Positions 36,456-47,312 are shown, counted from the first letter of the stretch. The stretch: DNA of 64,000 bases from Mastigias papua (GCA_964019165.1 OZ025267.1:855001-919000); one strand, 5' to 3'. Notes: generated by a model from the sequence alone, not told the origin. Translations and numbers: made by a program.

Positions 36456-37828
36456 ATGGTCAATGGAAACTGTGTTGTAGTTGATTGCCGAAATAGCAAC
36501 TACAGATTGAAATAGTGGAAGAAGAAGGAATTTAGTGAGTATAAAGATCTTTCTCAGAAATAGCCCTTGTCCAAGACCTTCCACGCTGCATCACTCCCAT
36601 AGTAAACTTCTCAACTCATAAACGGGAAAGTCTGGATTTGTAAAATGAGAAGGGTATCTGGAAAGAATACAGCTTGGACCCCAGGTGAGAGTGATATAGT
36701 TTGTTCAGAGCATTTTGTTGATGGACCACTAACTGTTGAAAACTCAGATCCAACTTGGAATTTAAGATACATAGCTGGAGTGAAAAAGCAAAGAAAAGTT
36801 TTGGTATGTCAAACTGAGCTTCCAGCAACTGAGACTGTAGAAGAACTGAATTCAAGTATCTCCATGGATGTTATCTTGCTGAGGAGTCATCCTGTGTAAA
36901 CTGTCCAAATGTGGGAGCACAAAGTGCTGCTTTGCAGAGTGAAATTGAAATACTTAGAGTGGAACATTTTAAGCCAAGTTGATAAAGTATCACATACACT
37001 TTTAAAAGAAAAATCTGCAAGAAAGCCATTTTAATGGGCGCATAGAAAACCTGATGCTAAAACGCAATTTTACACTGGCTTGCAAGCTGTGACTATATTT
37101 AACTTAATATTTAATATATATAGCCTAGCCTGCCAACAATAATATATTGGAGAGGAAAGCAAACTCAGTCACCAGCAAAAAGTAAGTTCTCTAGGAGACA
37201 ACATAGAGTGACCCATAGAGATCAGTTTCTAATGGTTCTTATGTGGATTAGACTTGGCATTTTCAATGAGGATTTAGCAGATAGATTTTGTTTTTCCTCT
37301 TGTGTATGCTCAAAGACATTTACCACATGGATCAAAATGTTGGCAAGCTTAAATGGGAATGCTCTTATTTTCTGGCTTCCAAGGGGCCTAATTCAATCAA
37401 ATTTGCCTTCTGCACCCAAAACGTTTAGCCCAAAAACAAGATGCATAATAGACTGCATTGAGATTTTGTATTGAAAGATAAAGGTTTTTGCATGTTAAAG
37501 AATGAACTTGGTCAGATTATAAGAATCACAACACAGGTAGATTTCTGGTTGTAATGTCCCCAAATGGCTACATCATAGTCTGATTTTGATTTTACAATTA
37601 TTGCTCTATGAATATGTCGCCTGGGCTAGAGTAGAGTCTCAAATGATGGCAGCAGAATTTGAAAAGACAAAAGGTGTTGCTAATTTCAGAATTCATGTTG
37701 AACTTGCCATTAATAGAATAAAAGAATTCAAGATAGTTAAAAATGCATTGCCAATAAATGCATTACCATTAATAGAAGGCATTATGAAGCTGTGTAGCAG
37801 TATGCAATATTCAAGTACCATTAATTAA
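36456..37828 (+). pseudogene. THAP-domain DDE transposase, broken
   Basis: From ATG 36456, MVNGNCVVVDC gives the first two zinc ligands of a THAP finger (C-x4-C), followed quickly by a stop. In another frame at 36645-36899 the WTPGESDIVCSEHF block gives the final Cys and His. At 37208-37474 a segment with LRLGIFNEDLADRF-type helix-turn-helix, then TRCIIDCIEI (the first catalytic Asp region of DDE_4 transposases), is readable. At 37640-37828 the C-terminal motif FRIHVELAINRIKEF, with the third acidic residue region, is present. At least three frame breaks separate the parts. Confidence 0.75.
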
Positions 37829-38154
37829 AAGTTGAGAAAGAACTAACTAAAAGACGTTATACTATTCACAAATTAGATGTTAAGTGCAAAAGATGAAACA
37901 GGCTTTATACTTATTAAAGCTCAGGAAGCCAAGTGATAAGAATAGTTTAACATATTATGGAATAGTATATGATAGTGAAGTATAGTATAATATAGCATAG
38001 TACAGTATAATATTGCATAGTGTAGTATAGCATAGTATAGTATGCTTTAGAAATGTTATATGATTAAAATGGTTATATACATTTACATACACTTCTTTGC
38101 TGAGTGTCTGATTTCCAAATTTATGACAACACTGTAGGAACATAATGGACTAAT

Positions 38155-38516
38155 GTAAAATTCTTCTGAATTCCTTTCCAACTATAGCCAGTGCTCTCTA
38201 TCAAATTCCAACTTGTCAAGAAAATAGCTATGGTCATTACTGGCAAGTTCATTAGGATGAAAACTAGGACTTAAACCTGCCCACGTACAGTGTAACTGGC
38301 CAGTATCTAACCTAACCCTGATCCAATTTGTACGCTACGGCTCTGGAATCATATGGCTGCCATCCACATACAGTTTTTTCACAATGTCTAGCAATATCTG
38401 CTTGGACTTCCTCAGCTGCTGTATTCTTCCTTCTTTCCACTAATTTTCAATCCCCGAAGATGTAAGAAGTCCTTCAATTCATCAACTTTCTTTGTAGATA
38501 TCGTTGCCAAATCCAT
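38155..38516 (-). pseudogene. SAP-domain ORF of the same transposon, broken
   Basis: The minus strand from ATG 38514-38516 begins MDLATISTKKVDELKDFL, then HLRGLKISGKKEE. This is a SAP motif (helix, L-R-G-x-x-x-x-G-K-K, helix), which binds DNA. Downstream the frame is broken by stops. In related elements the full protein continues into a zinc finger and a YqaJ-like exonuclease; that part is deleted or unreadable here. Confidence 0.55.
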
Positions 38517-38559
38517 GTTGCTCGATTAGGCCTATTACCCAACGCAGCTTATCTATTTC

Positions 38560-38800
38560 TGTGAGCTGTGAGCCTAAATTACTCGTAAAAGTTTTGAGAA
38601 AACATTCTTCCCAAGGCAGCCAGATCACATATTAGCAAATAATAGCAGATAACAAATGAAAAGGACGAGAGACACGCGAAATATCCTACGATAGTCACAA
38701 TCAACAAGCCGTATTCATAGGTATTTGTCTACTAGAAAAAATTTCTTTCACCCCAAATCTCGGCCCAGTCCTCTAGTGCGCGGTCGGTGAAAGTGGTGTA
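38560..38800 (-). repeat. Right terminal inverted repeat of the THAP/SAP transposon
   Basis: Inverse of 36165-36406. The outer end GTGAAAGTGGTG(TA) lies at 38786-38800. Confidence 0.85.
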
Positions 38801-39518
<718 letters not shown>

Positions 39519-40029
39519 TCAGCTTTGAAGAATGTTCCTTTGAAAGAATCTCCTTAACTTTCCATCAAACTTCATTAAAATTATAGCATTATATGATGAG
39601 ATGAGGTATACCAATACGATACTGCAATAGTACGCATATTGCAACTCTAACTTCGTTTCTTCATTTGATGCATTTGGCAGGAAGAACACAAGCATGCTTA
39701 TGATTTCATATGGAACGTAGAACACAAGTAATGCTATTAGAATGAACATCATACCCTTTATGAATTCGACATCAGGACGTTGGATCCTTTGGCTTTGAGT
39801 GTTACCGGCTGTATGGTATATTGTGTCAGCGACTCGATTTCTAATTGATCGGTATGCTCGTAAATAGAACACACAAATGACAGAGATCATAATACCATTG
39901 ATAACAAGCCAAAATGTCGCGACATGTGCTGCTGGTTTAAAAATTGTTCCAATAGACACGATAAGACTCATTATAATGCTGATGATGACTGTTGCTGCAA
40001 TCAGCAGATTAGCTCTTCGCTTCGTCATG
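39519..40029 (-). pseudogene. Class A GPCR, array member 5, C-terminal half (split by retrotransposon)
   Basis: It encodes TM4 to the C-terminus, from TKRRANLL onward, nearly identical to member 4 (FYVPY in TM6, SSYNAIIL in TM7, RRFFQRNILQS end). Its 5' edge is the CATG duplication at 40026-40029, directly against the left LTR of the Ty3/gypsy element. The N-terminal half lies at 45858-46252. This part is 511 bp. Counting CATG once, the two halves total 906 bp, exactly the length of members 3 and 4, so the frame was intact when the element landed in the TM3-TM4 loop just after the Met of SHM. Confidence 0.92.
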
Positions 40030-40181
40030 TGTAATGTGTCAACACTTGATGTCACCCTAGGGGTCTTTTCTATAATAATAGCTTCAGTGTTGTAAGTAGC
40101 AGAGTTTTGGATGAGAGCGATATGATGCACAATACATGTTCGTTTATTTATTGAATCTTGTTCTGCCTCCAACCTATTACA
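40030..40181 (+). repeat. Left LTR of the Ty3/gypsy element
   Basis: 152 bp, TG...CA ends, same length as 45702-45853, and no difference seen on reading. Short for a Ty3 LTR. Confidence 0.95.
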
Positions 40182-40183
40182 AT

Positions 40184-40196
40184 TGGTGACAGAGGT
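40184..40196 (+). promoter_or_regulatory. Primer-binding site candidate
   Basis: TGGTGACAGAGG starts two bases after the left LTR. TGG would pair with the CCA end of a tRNA. The same TGGTGACAG begins one base after the left LTR of the element at 47782. Confidence 0.65.
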
Positions 40197-40216
40197 AAAC
40201 TGGCACTTTTCCTTTC

Positions 40217-41190
40217 ATGGCTATCCATCCAGAGAAGTTTGCAACTGGCGATTTTGACTTATGGCTGACGTCTTTTGAGCGTTGCGCAACGGCCAATGGA
40301 TGGGGGGGAGACGCAGAAGTTGCACAAGTTGCCTGCCTATCTCACCGGTACTGCACAGGACTATTTTGCCTTACTTTCAGCCCCAGACAAAGAGACCTAC
40401 GAATCCTTACTCTCAAGTCTTCGCCGAGTTCTTATTCCGACGGTGTATCGTGAGTACTACTATAAACAATTTCACGCCCGGTCCTATTCCCCCGATGAAG
40501 ATCCCCGACTTTATGTATCAGCGTTAAAAAATTTGCTTTATAAAGCGGATTCAGAGCTTGATGCTGCTGCTCGAGATACCCTGGTTCTTAGACAATTTCT
40601 TAGCTGCCTGCCGACTGATTTGAAATTTGCTTTATTGGCGACAAATGCAACGCCCACTTTGCCAGATGTCATTGATTTCATTTTACACAGGCGCGCCATA
40701 CGCCAACTCTCTGACCGTGTATCCAAGGCAACGTCCTTGGCCTCCAAGGAGCTATCATTGTCTCGCACAGTTGCTGATCTGCGTATCTCTGTGGCAAATC
40801 TTTCTAAGGATCAAGAAGTGCTTCGTGACTCCATCACCGCCATGTCAACCCCATCATCACCTGCTAGTTGCGACAGACGTTGTGGCAATTGCAATGCACG
40901 GGCACATACTTGTTTTTCATGCCCTTGGCCAACGATGTGCTCCAACTGTTTGACTTGGGACCATCTCCAGCATGCCTGTCCTCGAACACATTTTCATGGA
41001 GGTGACATTTACTCTAATTCTTCTTGTAATTTCCAAGGGGGCCCCGATCCCTTGAGAGCTGCCCCGGTGGATGCTGACAAGGACGAATGTCCACATATAT
41101 TTGCTTTTAAGAATGTGAATGAATGCGGGGCACCTCTCTCCTCCTCCTCCCAACAGCCTTTAGTTCTTTGTAAAGTAAATGGTGTTTTAG
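40217..41190 (+). pseudogene. Ty3/gypsy gag, frameshifted and cut by a nested insertion
   Basis: Reading starts at ATG 40217 and the capsid-like frame changes by one position at a run of seven G near 40302-40308. The downstream frame is open to 41190 and on into the nested element. The downstream part has a capsid-like segment (YLTGTAQDYF, then YYKQFHARSYSPDEDPRLY) and a Cys-rich end with a CCHC zinc knuckle (C-x2-C-x4-H-x4-C at about 40939-40980) plus a second Cys/His cluster before it. Homopolymer slippage, programmed shifting or a sequencing error could explain the break. Confidence 0.8.
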
Positions 41191-41193
41191 TTA

Positions 41194-41935
41194 AGCCTGA
41201 AATACACTGTCCAATTTATTGGATTCGATTAGATGGATCATCCAATTTATTGGATGAAAACGCCTGTTTACACTCATCCAATAAATTGGAACGATTTCTG
41301 TACAACTTCCTGATTTCATCATGGATTCTGAGGACGAGTGTTTCGCTGCAGCAATCATAGTTGCCATCACTAGCAAAAAGCGAAAAAGAAAGCGCCAGAA
41401 AAGGCAAAGATCAGTTTGGGGCTAACCCAACATAATGAGCTCGGTGTAGGTAACACTCTTTTAGAGGAATTTCGGCTGGAGAATGACAAGGAATTCAAAC
41501 AGTTTTTATGAATGTCACTCTAAAATTTCTAGGAGCCCCTAAGCCTCGTTGAATTAGAGATTCAAAAATAAGACACTTTACGTCGCGATGCAACTCCCGC
41601 ACAAATGAAGCTGGTAGCATCTATTCAATTTCTAGCTACTGCCAACAGTTATGCAGACCTGCAATATGCACTTCGCGTTCACTTCGCAACCGTGTGCACG
41701 AAAGATGAAGACGTGAAAATATTTGGGAAATGTCCTCTTAGCGCCAAGAAGAACAATAGGGATTAGGAGGAACAATGGAAAAAAGTTGGATGAAAGTTGA
41801 ACACGTCCAACTTTTTTAATCGACGTTCCAATTTGTTGGAAGAGCCAAATATCATCCAATTTTTGCGTCTACACCATCCAATTTTTCGCAATCCAATAAA
41901 TTGGATCCAATAAATTGGACAGTGTATTTCAGGCT
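41194..41935 (+). mobile_element. PIF/Harbinger-type non-autonomous element nested in the retrotransposon
   Basis: 742 bp flanked by the 3-bp duplication TTA (41191-41193 and 41936-41938), the Harbinger hallmark (TWA target). Terminal inverted repeats begin AGCCTGAAATACACTGTCC and continue for about 33 bp. Inside both ends are repeated 14-mers TCCAATTTATTGGA or close variants (41210, 41241, 41277, 41827, 41892, 41906), likely transposase-binding sites. The centre (41320-41765) reads as a relic of a HARBI1-type transposase N-terminus (MDSEDECF, a Lys/Arg-rich run, RSVWG, then LVASIQFLATANSYADLQYALRV), interrupted by stops and lacking the DDE domain. It separates gag from the protease motif, which resumes right after the right end. 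Confidence 0.9.
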
Positions 41936-41940
41936 TTAGA

Positions 41941-44900
41941 GCGTTAATTGACACGGGATCTATGAAGTCGTTTATCAGCTCGCGCGTTTATGCAGGGTTT
42001 AGGCCCAGGCCGCATATTGATGTTTTTGCCGGAAACAGTTGTGTATCCATAACGGGACAGCCTTTAAGAGTCGACGGGGTGGTGCAGGCTAGTTTACAGC
42101 TATCTTGTGGTGAAGGGGTTAGCTATACAGGCTCCTTTTTAGTTTGCTCCAATTTGCTACCACCCCTTGAGTGTATCCTTGGGTGGGACTTTTTAACAAG
42201 CAATGAGCTGAGTATCTTAGGCCATGGGAGTAGTTATTTTCTTCGGGGATCTCACGGTAGCGCACCCCTTACTCCTTGTACGTCACTGTCTGAGGAATGC
42301 CCCACCTCCCTTTCTCCTGCGGTGGAAAGGGGGGCATGTCCTATCATGCTGACCCAGTCTCCTTCAAGAGGGCCCGTTCCAGTAACATTGTCTGACAATG
42401 TTCTTATCCCCAGTAGGGTGGAAATCATTCTCCCCTGTTCAGTCCCTCAGAGTGTGTTTGGATTGGTAGGCATGATCACTCCTAAGCCCAGTGCCAATTT
42501 ACCCCCTTCATTACAAGTTGCATATACCATCAGTAATGCAGGACCAGGGGGTAAGGGTATTCCAGTTAGAATAATGAATGCATCCAACACTGATATCGAA
42601 ATGTTTTCAGGTCAGAAAATAGCTGATTTCTGCCTAATGGTTGAATCCATACAGTGTCCTTTTCCCGAGGTTAATTATGTAGGTAGTACTGCAAGATATC
42701 CATCTGTTCAAGGTGAAATAACGGCAGCCTTAAGCGATTCATTATCTATCGGCGATAGGAAAATATTGTTAGAAACTTTAATGCAGTATACTGATGATTT
42801 CCAGCCCGATTTAGGTGAAACAGATGTGATAACGCACAGGATTAACACGGGTACTTCTCCGCCTATTCGTCAACACCCCAGGCGTTTACCTTATGCTTAT
42901 CGAGAAGAGACAAGAAAACAAATCACGGAAATGCTTGATCAGGGGGTCATTACACCGAGCCATAGCCCATGGGCATCTCCCATCGTACTTGTGCGTAAAA
43001 AGGATGGTTCTTTTCGCTTCTGTATCGATTACCGTAGGCTAAACAGTGTTACTATCCGCGACGCCCACCCCTTACCCAGGGTAGACGATTTACTGGAAAC
43101 TCTGAATGGCTCTACGATATTCAGTACTCTTGACCTCCGCCAGGGTTATTGGCAGATAAGAATGCACCCTGATGATAGGGAAAAAACGGCTTTTGCTACT
43201 CCAGATGGTTTGTATGAATTTGTTAGGCTTCCATTTGGGTTATCTGGAGCCCCTGCTACATTTGATAGAGCCCTTGAAATAATATTGTCGGGCCTACAGT
43301 ATGACATTTGTTTATGCTATTTTGACGATATTATAATACCGTCTAGGACTATTACAGAGCACTGTCAGAAATTGAGTTTAGTCCTAGATCGCTTCCGTAC
43401 TCACAATCTACGCGTGAAAGCATCTAAATGCTGTTTTGGCGCCAAAACTGTTCGGTATTTAGGGCATGTAGTGTCAGCTGAGGGAGTTCACACCGACCCC
43501 GCGAAAATTGAATCTGTGAAAAGAATTGCGACACCTCAGAATGTAGCACAAGTAAGATCTTTTCTTGGTCTTGCTGGATATTATCGTAAGTTTATCCACA
43601 ACTTTGCTACTCTTACTTACCCCTTAGTAGAACTAACCAAAAAGGGTAGGCCATTTTGTTGGACAGAAGTACATGATATAGCATTTTCCACATTGAAGTC
43701 AGGTCTTTGTTCTAGTCCAGTTCTTGCCTTTCCTGTTCTTGATAGGCAGTTTGTTTTACAAACAGATGCATCTGATGTTGGACTAGGTGCTATCCTTACA
43801 CAGTTTGACAGAAATGGACATGAAAGGGTTGTTTCTTATGCTAGCAGAACTCTTTCGGATAGCGAGAAGAACTATTCTGCCACTGAGAAGGAGTTGCTTG
43901 CCGTTGTTTTTGCAGTTGAATATTTTAGAGTGTATCTCTTAGGCCGCAAATTCCTCCTTTTTACAGACCACAATGCACTGCGATGGCTACATTCTGCAGA
44001 ACCCAAAGGGAGAAGGGCTCGATGGATAATGGATTTACAGGAATATGAATTTGAAGTGCAGCATCGGCCAGGTGCACAAAACTCTAATGCAGATGCCCTC
44101 TCCCGTCTACCGCAGGAAAATCCTATAAATACAGTTTTGCCTAGTGAAATAAACCATGGTCCAGTTCTATCGCCAGCTATGGCGTGTTTAACAATGTTAG
44201 CACCTGAAAAAGACCTTCAACAGGCCCAGCTGGAAGATCCTAGCATTTCAAAAGTCATTGAACTTAAAAATTTAGGGTTCCCGAAACCTCCCTATTTTGT
44301 GTGGGGTAAAAATAAATACCTCTCTGCCTTCTGGAACTGCTGGGACAGCCTATTTCTTGTTGACGGCATTTTAGTTAAATCACCTCCAAATCCTAGGAAT
44401 CTCCCTGATTATGCAGTAGTAGTACCAGAAAAACTGGTCCACCAGGTTATGTCAGGGCTTCATAATAGCTCGTTTGGTGGGCACCTCGGCATCAGTAAAG
44501 CTATTTCCAGAGCTAAGGGCAGGTTCTATTGGCCCCAAATGAGACGTCGTATTCGCACGTTTGTTCAATCATGTCGGGTATGTGGTGAAATTAAAATATC
44601 CCCTAACACCACGAAGGCCCCATTGCGTCCCATTAACGTCAGTGAGCCATTTGTATTTTGGGCGATGGATTATATGGGGCCCTTGCCAGAGACATCCAGA
44701 GGAAACAAGCATGTGCTGGTTGTCATGGACCATTTTACAAAATGGTGCGAGGCCTTTCCCACCCAAGATCAGAAAGCGAGAACTGTTGCCAGCATTTTAG
44801 TTTCGAAGATCTTCTCAAGGTTTGGGCCTCCAGTTGCCATCCATTCGGACCAGGGCTCTAACTTTGAGAGTAACCTGATTCATGAAGTTTGTGATATTAT

Positions 44901-45669
44901 GGGTATTCACAAATCGCGTACGACAACATACCATCCACAAGGTGATGGTCTTGTAGAGCGCCAAAATCGCACTCTTCAAGATATTCTCTCTTCCTTTGTT
45001 TCTGAGCATAAGGATGACTGGGACTTGTGGATTGATATAGCTGTCTACGCATACAACACTAGCCCACAAGAATCTACAGGATTTTCTCCCTTTGAATTAG
45101 TATTTGGGCACCCAGCTCGTCTTCCAATTGAACATACTCTAGGGGTGCCATTAAAGAATCCATCCTTGCAGTCTGAGTATGCTAGAGATCTGAGAAAAGC
45201 ACTTAGTAGTGTTAAAGGGGCTGCAGAGGAGCACCTCAGTAAGGCGCGACGACTCCAGCAAGCCCAGTATGCTTCTCAAAGCCGCAGGGAATGGGTACCC
45301 TTCGTAGCAGGGCAATGGGTGTGGCTACGACGCCCCAAACATTGGAAATTTGGGAAAAGATGGAGGGGTCCATATAAAGTCCTTGTACAGCGTGGAGTGA
45401 ATTATCAGGTAAAAGATAAAGCTGGGAAGACCCTGAATGTTCACCACAACCAGCTAAAACTCTGCACTGTTCCCCAGGACGGGGCAAGACCTACCTGTCC
45501 TGTTCCTGAGACAGGAGAGATAGAGATCGTATATGGGCACCCTGGGGGTGATGGGAATCCTGGTTGCGCAAATCACGAGGTTCACAACCCCCAAAGATCT
45601 GCGCGTCCACCCAACTTACGACAAAACATCAGGCCTCCCATGCGCTATGGCGATTTTGTTAGTCACTGA
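41941..45669 (+). CDS. pol: Ty3/gypsy pol polyprotein (protease, RT, RNase H, integrase)
   Basis: The open frame begins at the right edge of the Harbinger insert; numbering below is from ATG 41962 (1235 aa). Just before that ATG the retropepsin motif LIDTGS (catalytic Asp codon at 41950) is in frame. The reverse transcriptase has the YFDD active site at about 452-455, with F at the usually variable second position. RNase H follows (TDAS near 613, TDHNALRW near 670). Integrase has an HHCC zinc region (H...H...C-x2-C, about 834-874) and catalytic D903, D963, E999 (59- and 35-residue spacing, DD35E). A GPY-type module (RWRGPYKV) is near 1134. The pol part shows no internal stop, so it could be functional if translated. 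Ty3-type pol normally acts in virus-like particles to copy and integrate the element. Confidence 0.93.
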   Translation, partial: ALIDTGSMKSFISSRVYAGFRPRPHIDVFAGNSCVSITGQPLRVDGVVQASLQLSCGEGVSYTGSFLVCSNLLPPLECILGWDFLTSNELSILGHGSSYFLRGSHGSAPLTPCTSLSEECPTSLSPAVERGACPIMLTQSPSRGPVPVTLSDNVLIPSRVEIILPCSVPQSVFGLVGMITPKPSANLPPSLQVAYTISNAGPGGKGIPVRIMNASNTDIEMFSGQKIADFCLMVESIQCPFPEVNYVGSTARYPSVQGEITAALSDSLSIGDRKILLETLMQYTDDFQPDLGETDVITHRINTGTSPPIRQHPRRLPYAYREETRKQITEMLDQGVITPSHSPWASPIVLVRKKDGSFRFCIDYRRLNSVTIRDAHPLPRVDDLLETLNGSTIFSTLDLRQGYWQIRMHPDDREKTAFATPDGLYEFVRLPFGLSGAPATFDRALEIILSGLQYDICLCYFDDIIIPSRTITEHCQKLSLVLDRFRTHNLRVKASKCCFGAKTVRYLGHVVSAEGVHTDPAKIESVKRIATPQNVAQVRSFLGLAGYYRKFIHNFATLTYPLVELTKKGRPFCWTEVHDIAFSTLKSGLCSSPVLAFPVLDRQFVLQTDASDVGLGAILTQFDRNGHERVVSYASRTLSDSEKNYSATEKELLAVVFAVEYFRVYLLGRKFLLFTDHNALRWLHSAEPKGRRARWIMDLQEYEFEVQHRPGAQNSNADALSRLPQENPINTVLPSEINHGPVLSPAMACLTMLAPEKDLQQAQLEDPSISKVIELKNLGFPKPPYFVWGKNKYLSAFWNCWDSLFLVDGILVKSPPNPRNLPDYAVVVPEKLVHQVMSGLHNSSFGGHLGISKAISRAKGRFYWPQMRRRIRTFVQSCRVCGEIKISPNTTKAPLRPINVSEPFVFWAMDYMGPLPETSRGNKHVLVVMDHFTKWCEAFPTQDQKARTVASILVSKIFSRFGPPVAIHSDQGSNFESNLIHEVCDIMGIHKSRTTTYHPQGDGLVERQNRTLQDILSSFVSEHKDDWDLWIDIAVYAYNTSPQESTGFSPFELVFGHPARLPIEHTLGVPLKNPSLQSEYARDLRKALSSVKGAAEEHLSKARRLQQAQYASQSRREWVPFVAGQWVWLRRPKHWKFGKRWRGPYKVLVQRGVNYQVKDKAGKTLNVHHNQLKLCTVPQDGARPTCPVPETGEIEIVYGHPGGDGNPGCANHEVHNPQRSARPPNLRQNIRPPMRYGDFVSH

Positions 45670-45685
45670 CTAAAACACCATTGCT

Positions 45686-45701
45686 AAGGAGGGGGATGAA
45701 A
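45686..45701 (+). promoter_or_regulatory. Polypurine tract
   Basis: A purine run (AAGGAGGGGGATGAAA, one T) lies directly upstream of the right LTR, the position that primes plus-strand DNA synthesis. Confidence 0.75.
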
Positions 45702-45853
45702 TGTAATGTGTCAACACTTGATGTCACCCTAGGGGTCTTTTCTATAATAATAGCTTCAGTGTTGTAAGTAGCAGAGTTTTGGATGAGAGCGATATGATGC
45801 ACAATACATGTTCGTTTATTTATTGAATCTTGTTCTGCCTCCAACCTATTACA
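45702..45853 (+). repeat. Right LTR of the Ty3/gypsy element
   Basis: 152 bp, read as identical to 40030-40181. It is followed by the CATG duplication at 45854-45857. Confidence 0.95.
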
Positions 45854-45857
45854 CATG

Positions 45858-46252
45858 TGTGAATTGTATTGTAGAAGATATTTCACACGCAAATATCGAT
45901 CCAAAGCGATAACAGTGGTCATTGTAAGTGATGTTTGAGCGGACAGTATACCACACACCAGCAGAATAATTTTGACCATTGCTAATTTCATTGGATCACT
46001 TGTAGACAATGCCAATGGTAAGAATGGTTGTACAATAGTCCCAACACACAAATCTGATACACTTAGACATAATATGAATCGGTATGATATATTCCTAAGG
46101 AGTTTCAACTTGAATATTAAGTAGATTAGTGTTGAATTAATGAAAATATTGAAAATGGATGCAATCCCGTTAACGATCGAAAATGAAATGATGAATTCCT
46201 GTGCCAATGGTTGGTTAGTTTCGGGGTTCAATGAGGAGCTATCCGTGGACAT
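45858..46252 (-). pseudogene. Class A GPCR, array member 5, N-terminal half (split by retrotransposon)
   Basis: From ATG 46250-46252 it encodes the N-terminus to the end of the DRY region and loop (DRYLRVKYLLQYNSHM), i.e. TM1-TM3. Asp in SDLC, the Asn in TM1 and DRY are intact. Transcription from the GPCR promoter would run into the gypsy element in antisense and stop the protein after about 131 receptor residues plus LTR-encoded codons. A donor after 46814 and an acceptor before 46307 mirror the 5'-UTR intron of the paralogs. Confidence 0.92.
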
Positions 46253-46307
46253 GTTGGGCCAATAATATTTCACATAAGTCGATATGATTCAACTGGAAAG
46301 CGTCGCA

Positions 46308-47312
46308 CTGTATGCAGATATTAGCTAGAATGAATAAAAGGTAGGATGAATGACTACTTACAACTTTAAATATTAACCTATGTTTAAATGTTATCATCGT
46401 CGATATCATAATGAGCATTTCAGTTCTGTTTAGTCTTGAGTCATATATAAAATATTTTCCAGTACTTTGCTATCCTTCATTGGTCTTATTTGTTCGTGAC
46501 AGAAACTTCATCTTTGTATTTCATATCTTACAATTCTACTTTCTGAAGTATTCTACCATTTGTCTTCTCTGTTGACCCAAGGTTTTAAAATGCGTTAGCT
46601 TTAATTAGATGTTCAAGAATTCTACAACCTCAATTACTTACATGAAAGTGAGTTAGTATTACATGTAGCTAGATATTGTGCTTTGTCTTCTTTGCACTGC
46701 TCACTCATTTAAGTAATGTCCATTTATAACAGTAACCAGATGAAATGCATATAAATATATTTTTTAATATTTACGCAGATAGCAGATTTTAATTTAATTG
46801 CGAGGCCACTCACCAATCCAATCAAGTGACTGCGTCTAAATAACAAGTCAAGTTTGCTCTCGCTTCTTTACATGAGCAGCCAAATTGTCACAGAACAATT
46901 AAAATTTAGCTTAGTACTCTTTAATATAATATTGTATCAGCAGATATCTTGCAGCTACTGACGCTGATTTCTCAAACTGTAAATCATCATAATGCGCTCA
47001 TTATCTTTAATTCGATTGCAAAGCATCCCGACCAAAATCTAACTAAATGGCTTTTATTATCCTTAAGCATTGATATTGTGACTAGTCATTGTGACATCAG
47101 CAGACTGTTCAAGTGTAATTAAATCGACATTTGTCTTGACTGCAGCTGTTAATGCACATAGTATACCCAGGAAACTGCATATAGCATTCGAATCTTAGAA
47201 AATTATTCACCTTCTATATAGTTTATTGAGCTGTTATTTCGAATTGCCTTTACTGGTATGCTGTATATTTACTGTTCAATTCAGCCTATTGACAATACCA
47301 AAAGTTATCTAA
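46308..47312. other. Upstream region of split GPCR member 5
   Basis: It holds the probable 5'-UTR intron (46308-46813) and homologous upstream flank to about 47200. No other gene. Confidence 0.45.

Larger units (their letters stand above)
36165..38800. mobile_element. Two-gene DNA transposon (THAP-DDE transposase plus SAP-domain ORF), ISL2EU-like, degenerate
   Basis: The 2.6-kb element is bounded by inverted repeats of about 240 bp (36165-36406 and 38560-38800). Outer ends read (TA)CACCACTTTCAC. Inside are a plus-strand THAP plus DDE_4-type transposase remnant and a convergent minus-strand ORF starting with a SAP domain. Elements with this pairing are known as ISL2EU/IS4EU, relatives of Harbinger whose second protein is often SAP plus a YqaJ-type nuclease. 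The flanks match the uninterrupted paralogous flank near 33600 with a TA at the joint, supporting a TA target-site duplication. Both ORFs carry stops and frameshifts, so this copy is dead as a source but may be mobilised in trans. Confidence 0.75.
40030..45853 (+). mobile_element. Complete Ty3/gypsy LTR retrotransposon inserted in a GPCR gene
   Basis: The element is 5824 bp, or about 5.08 kb without the nested Harbinger insert. It has 152-bp LTRs that I read as identical, ends TGTAAT...ATTACA (perfect 6-bp inverted repeats), a 4-bp target-site duplication CATG on both sides (40026-40029 and 45854-45857), a primer-binding-site candidate, gag, pol in the order protease, RT, RNase H, integrase (diagnostic of Ty3/gypsy), and a polypurine tract. 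There is no env-like ORF. Identical LTRs mean a recent insertion. The gag is frameshifted and the protease region is interrupted by the Harbinger element, so this copy should not be autonomous now. Confidence 0.95.

Noticed and set aside
45659..45858. Extension of the GPCR N-terminal frame into the LTR
   Set aside because: Receptor homology stops at SHM; the following residues are antisense LTR read-through, not a real receptor tail.
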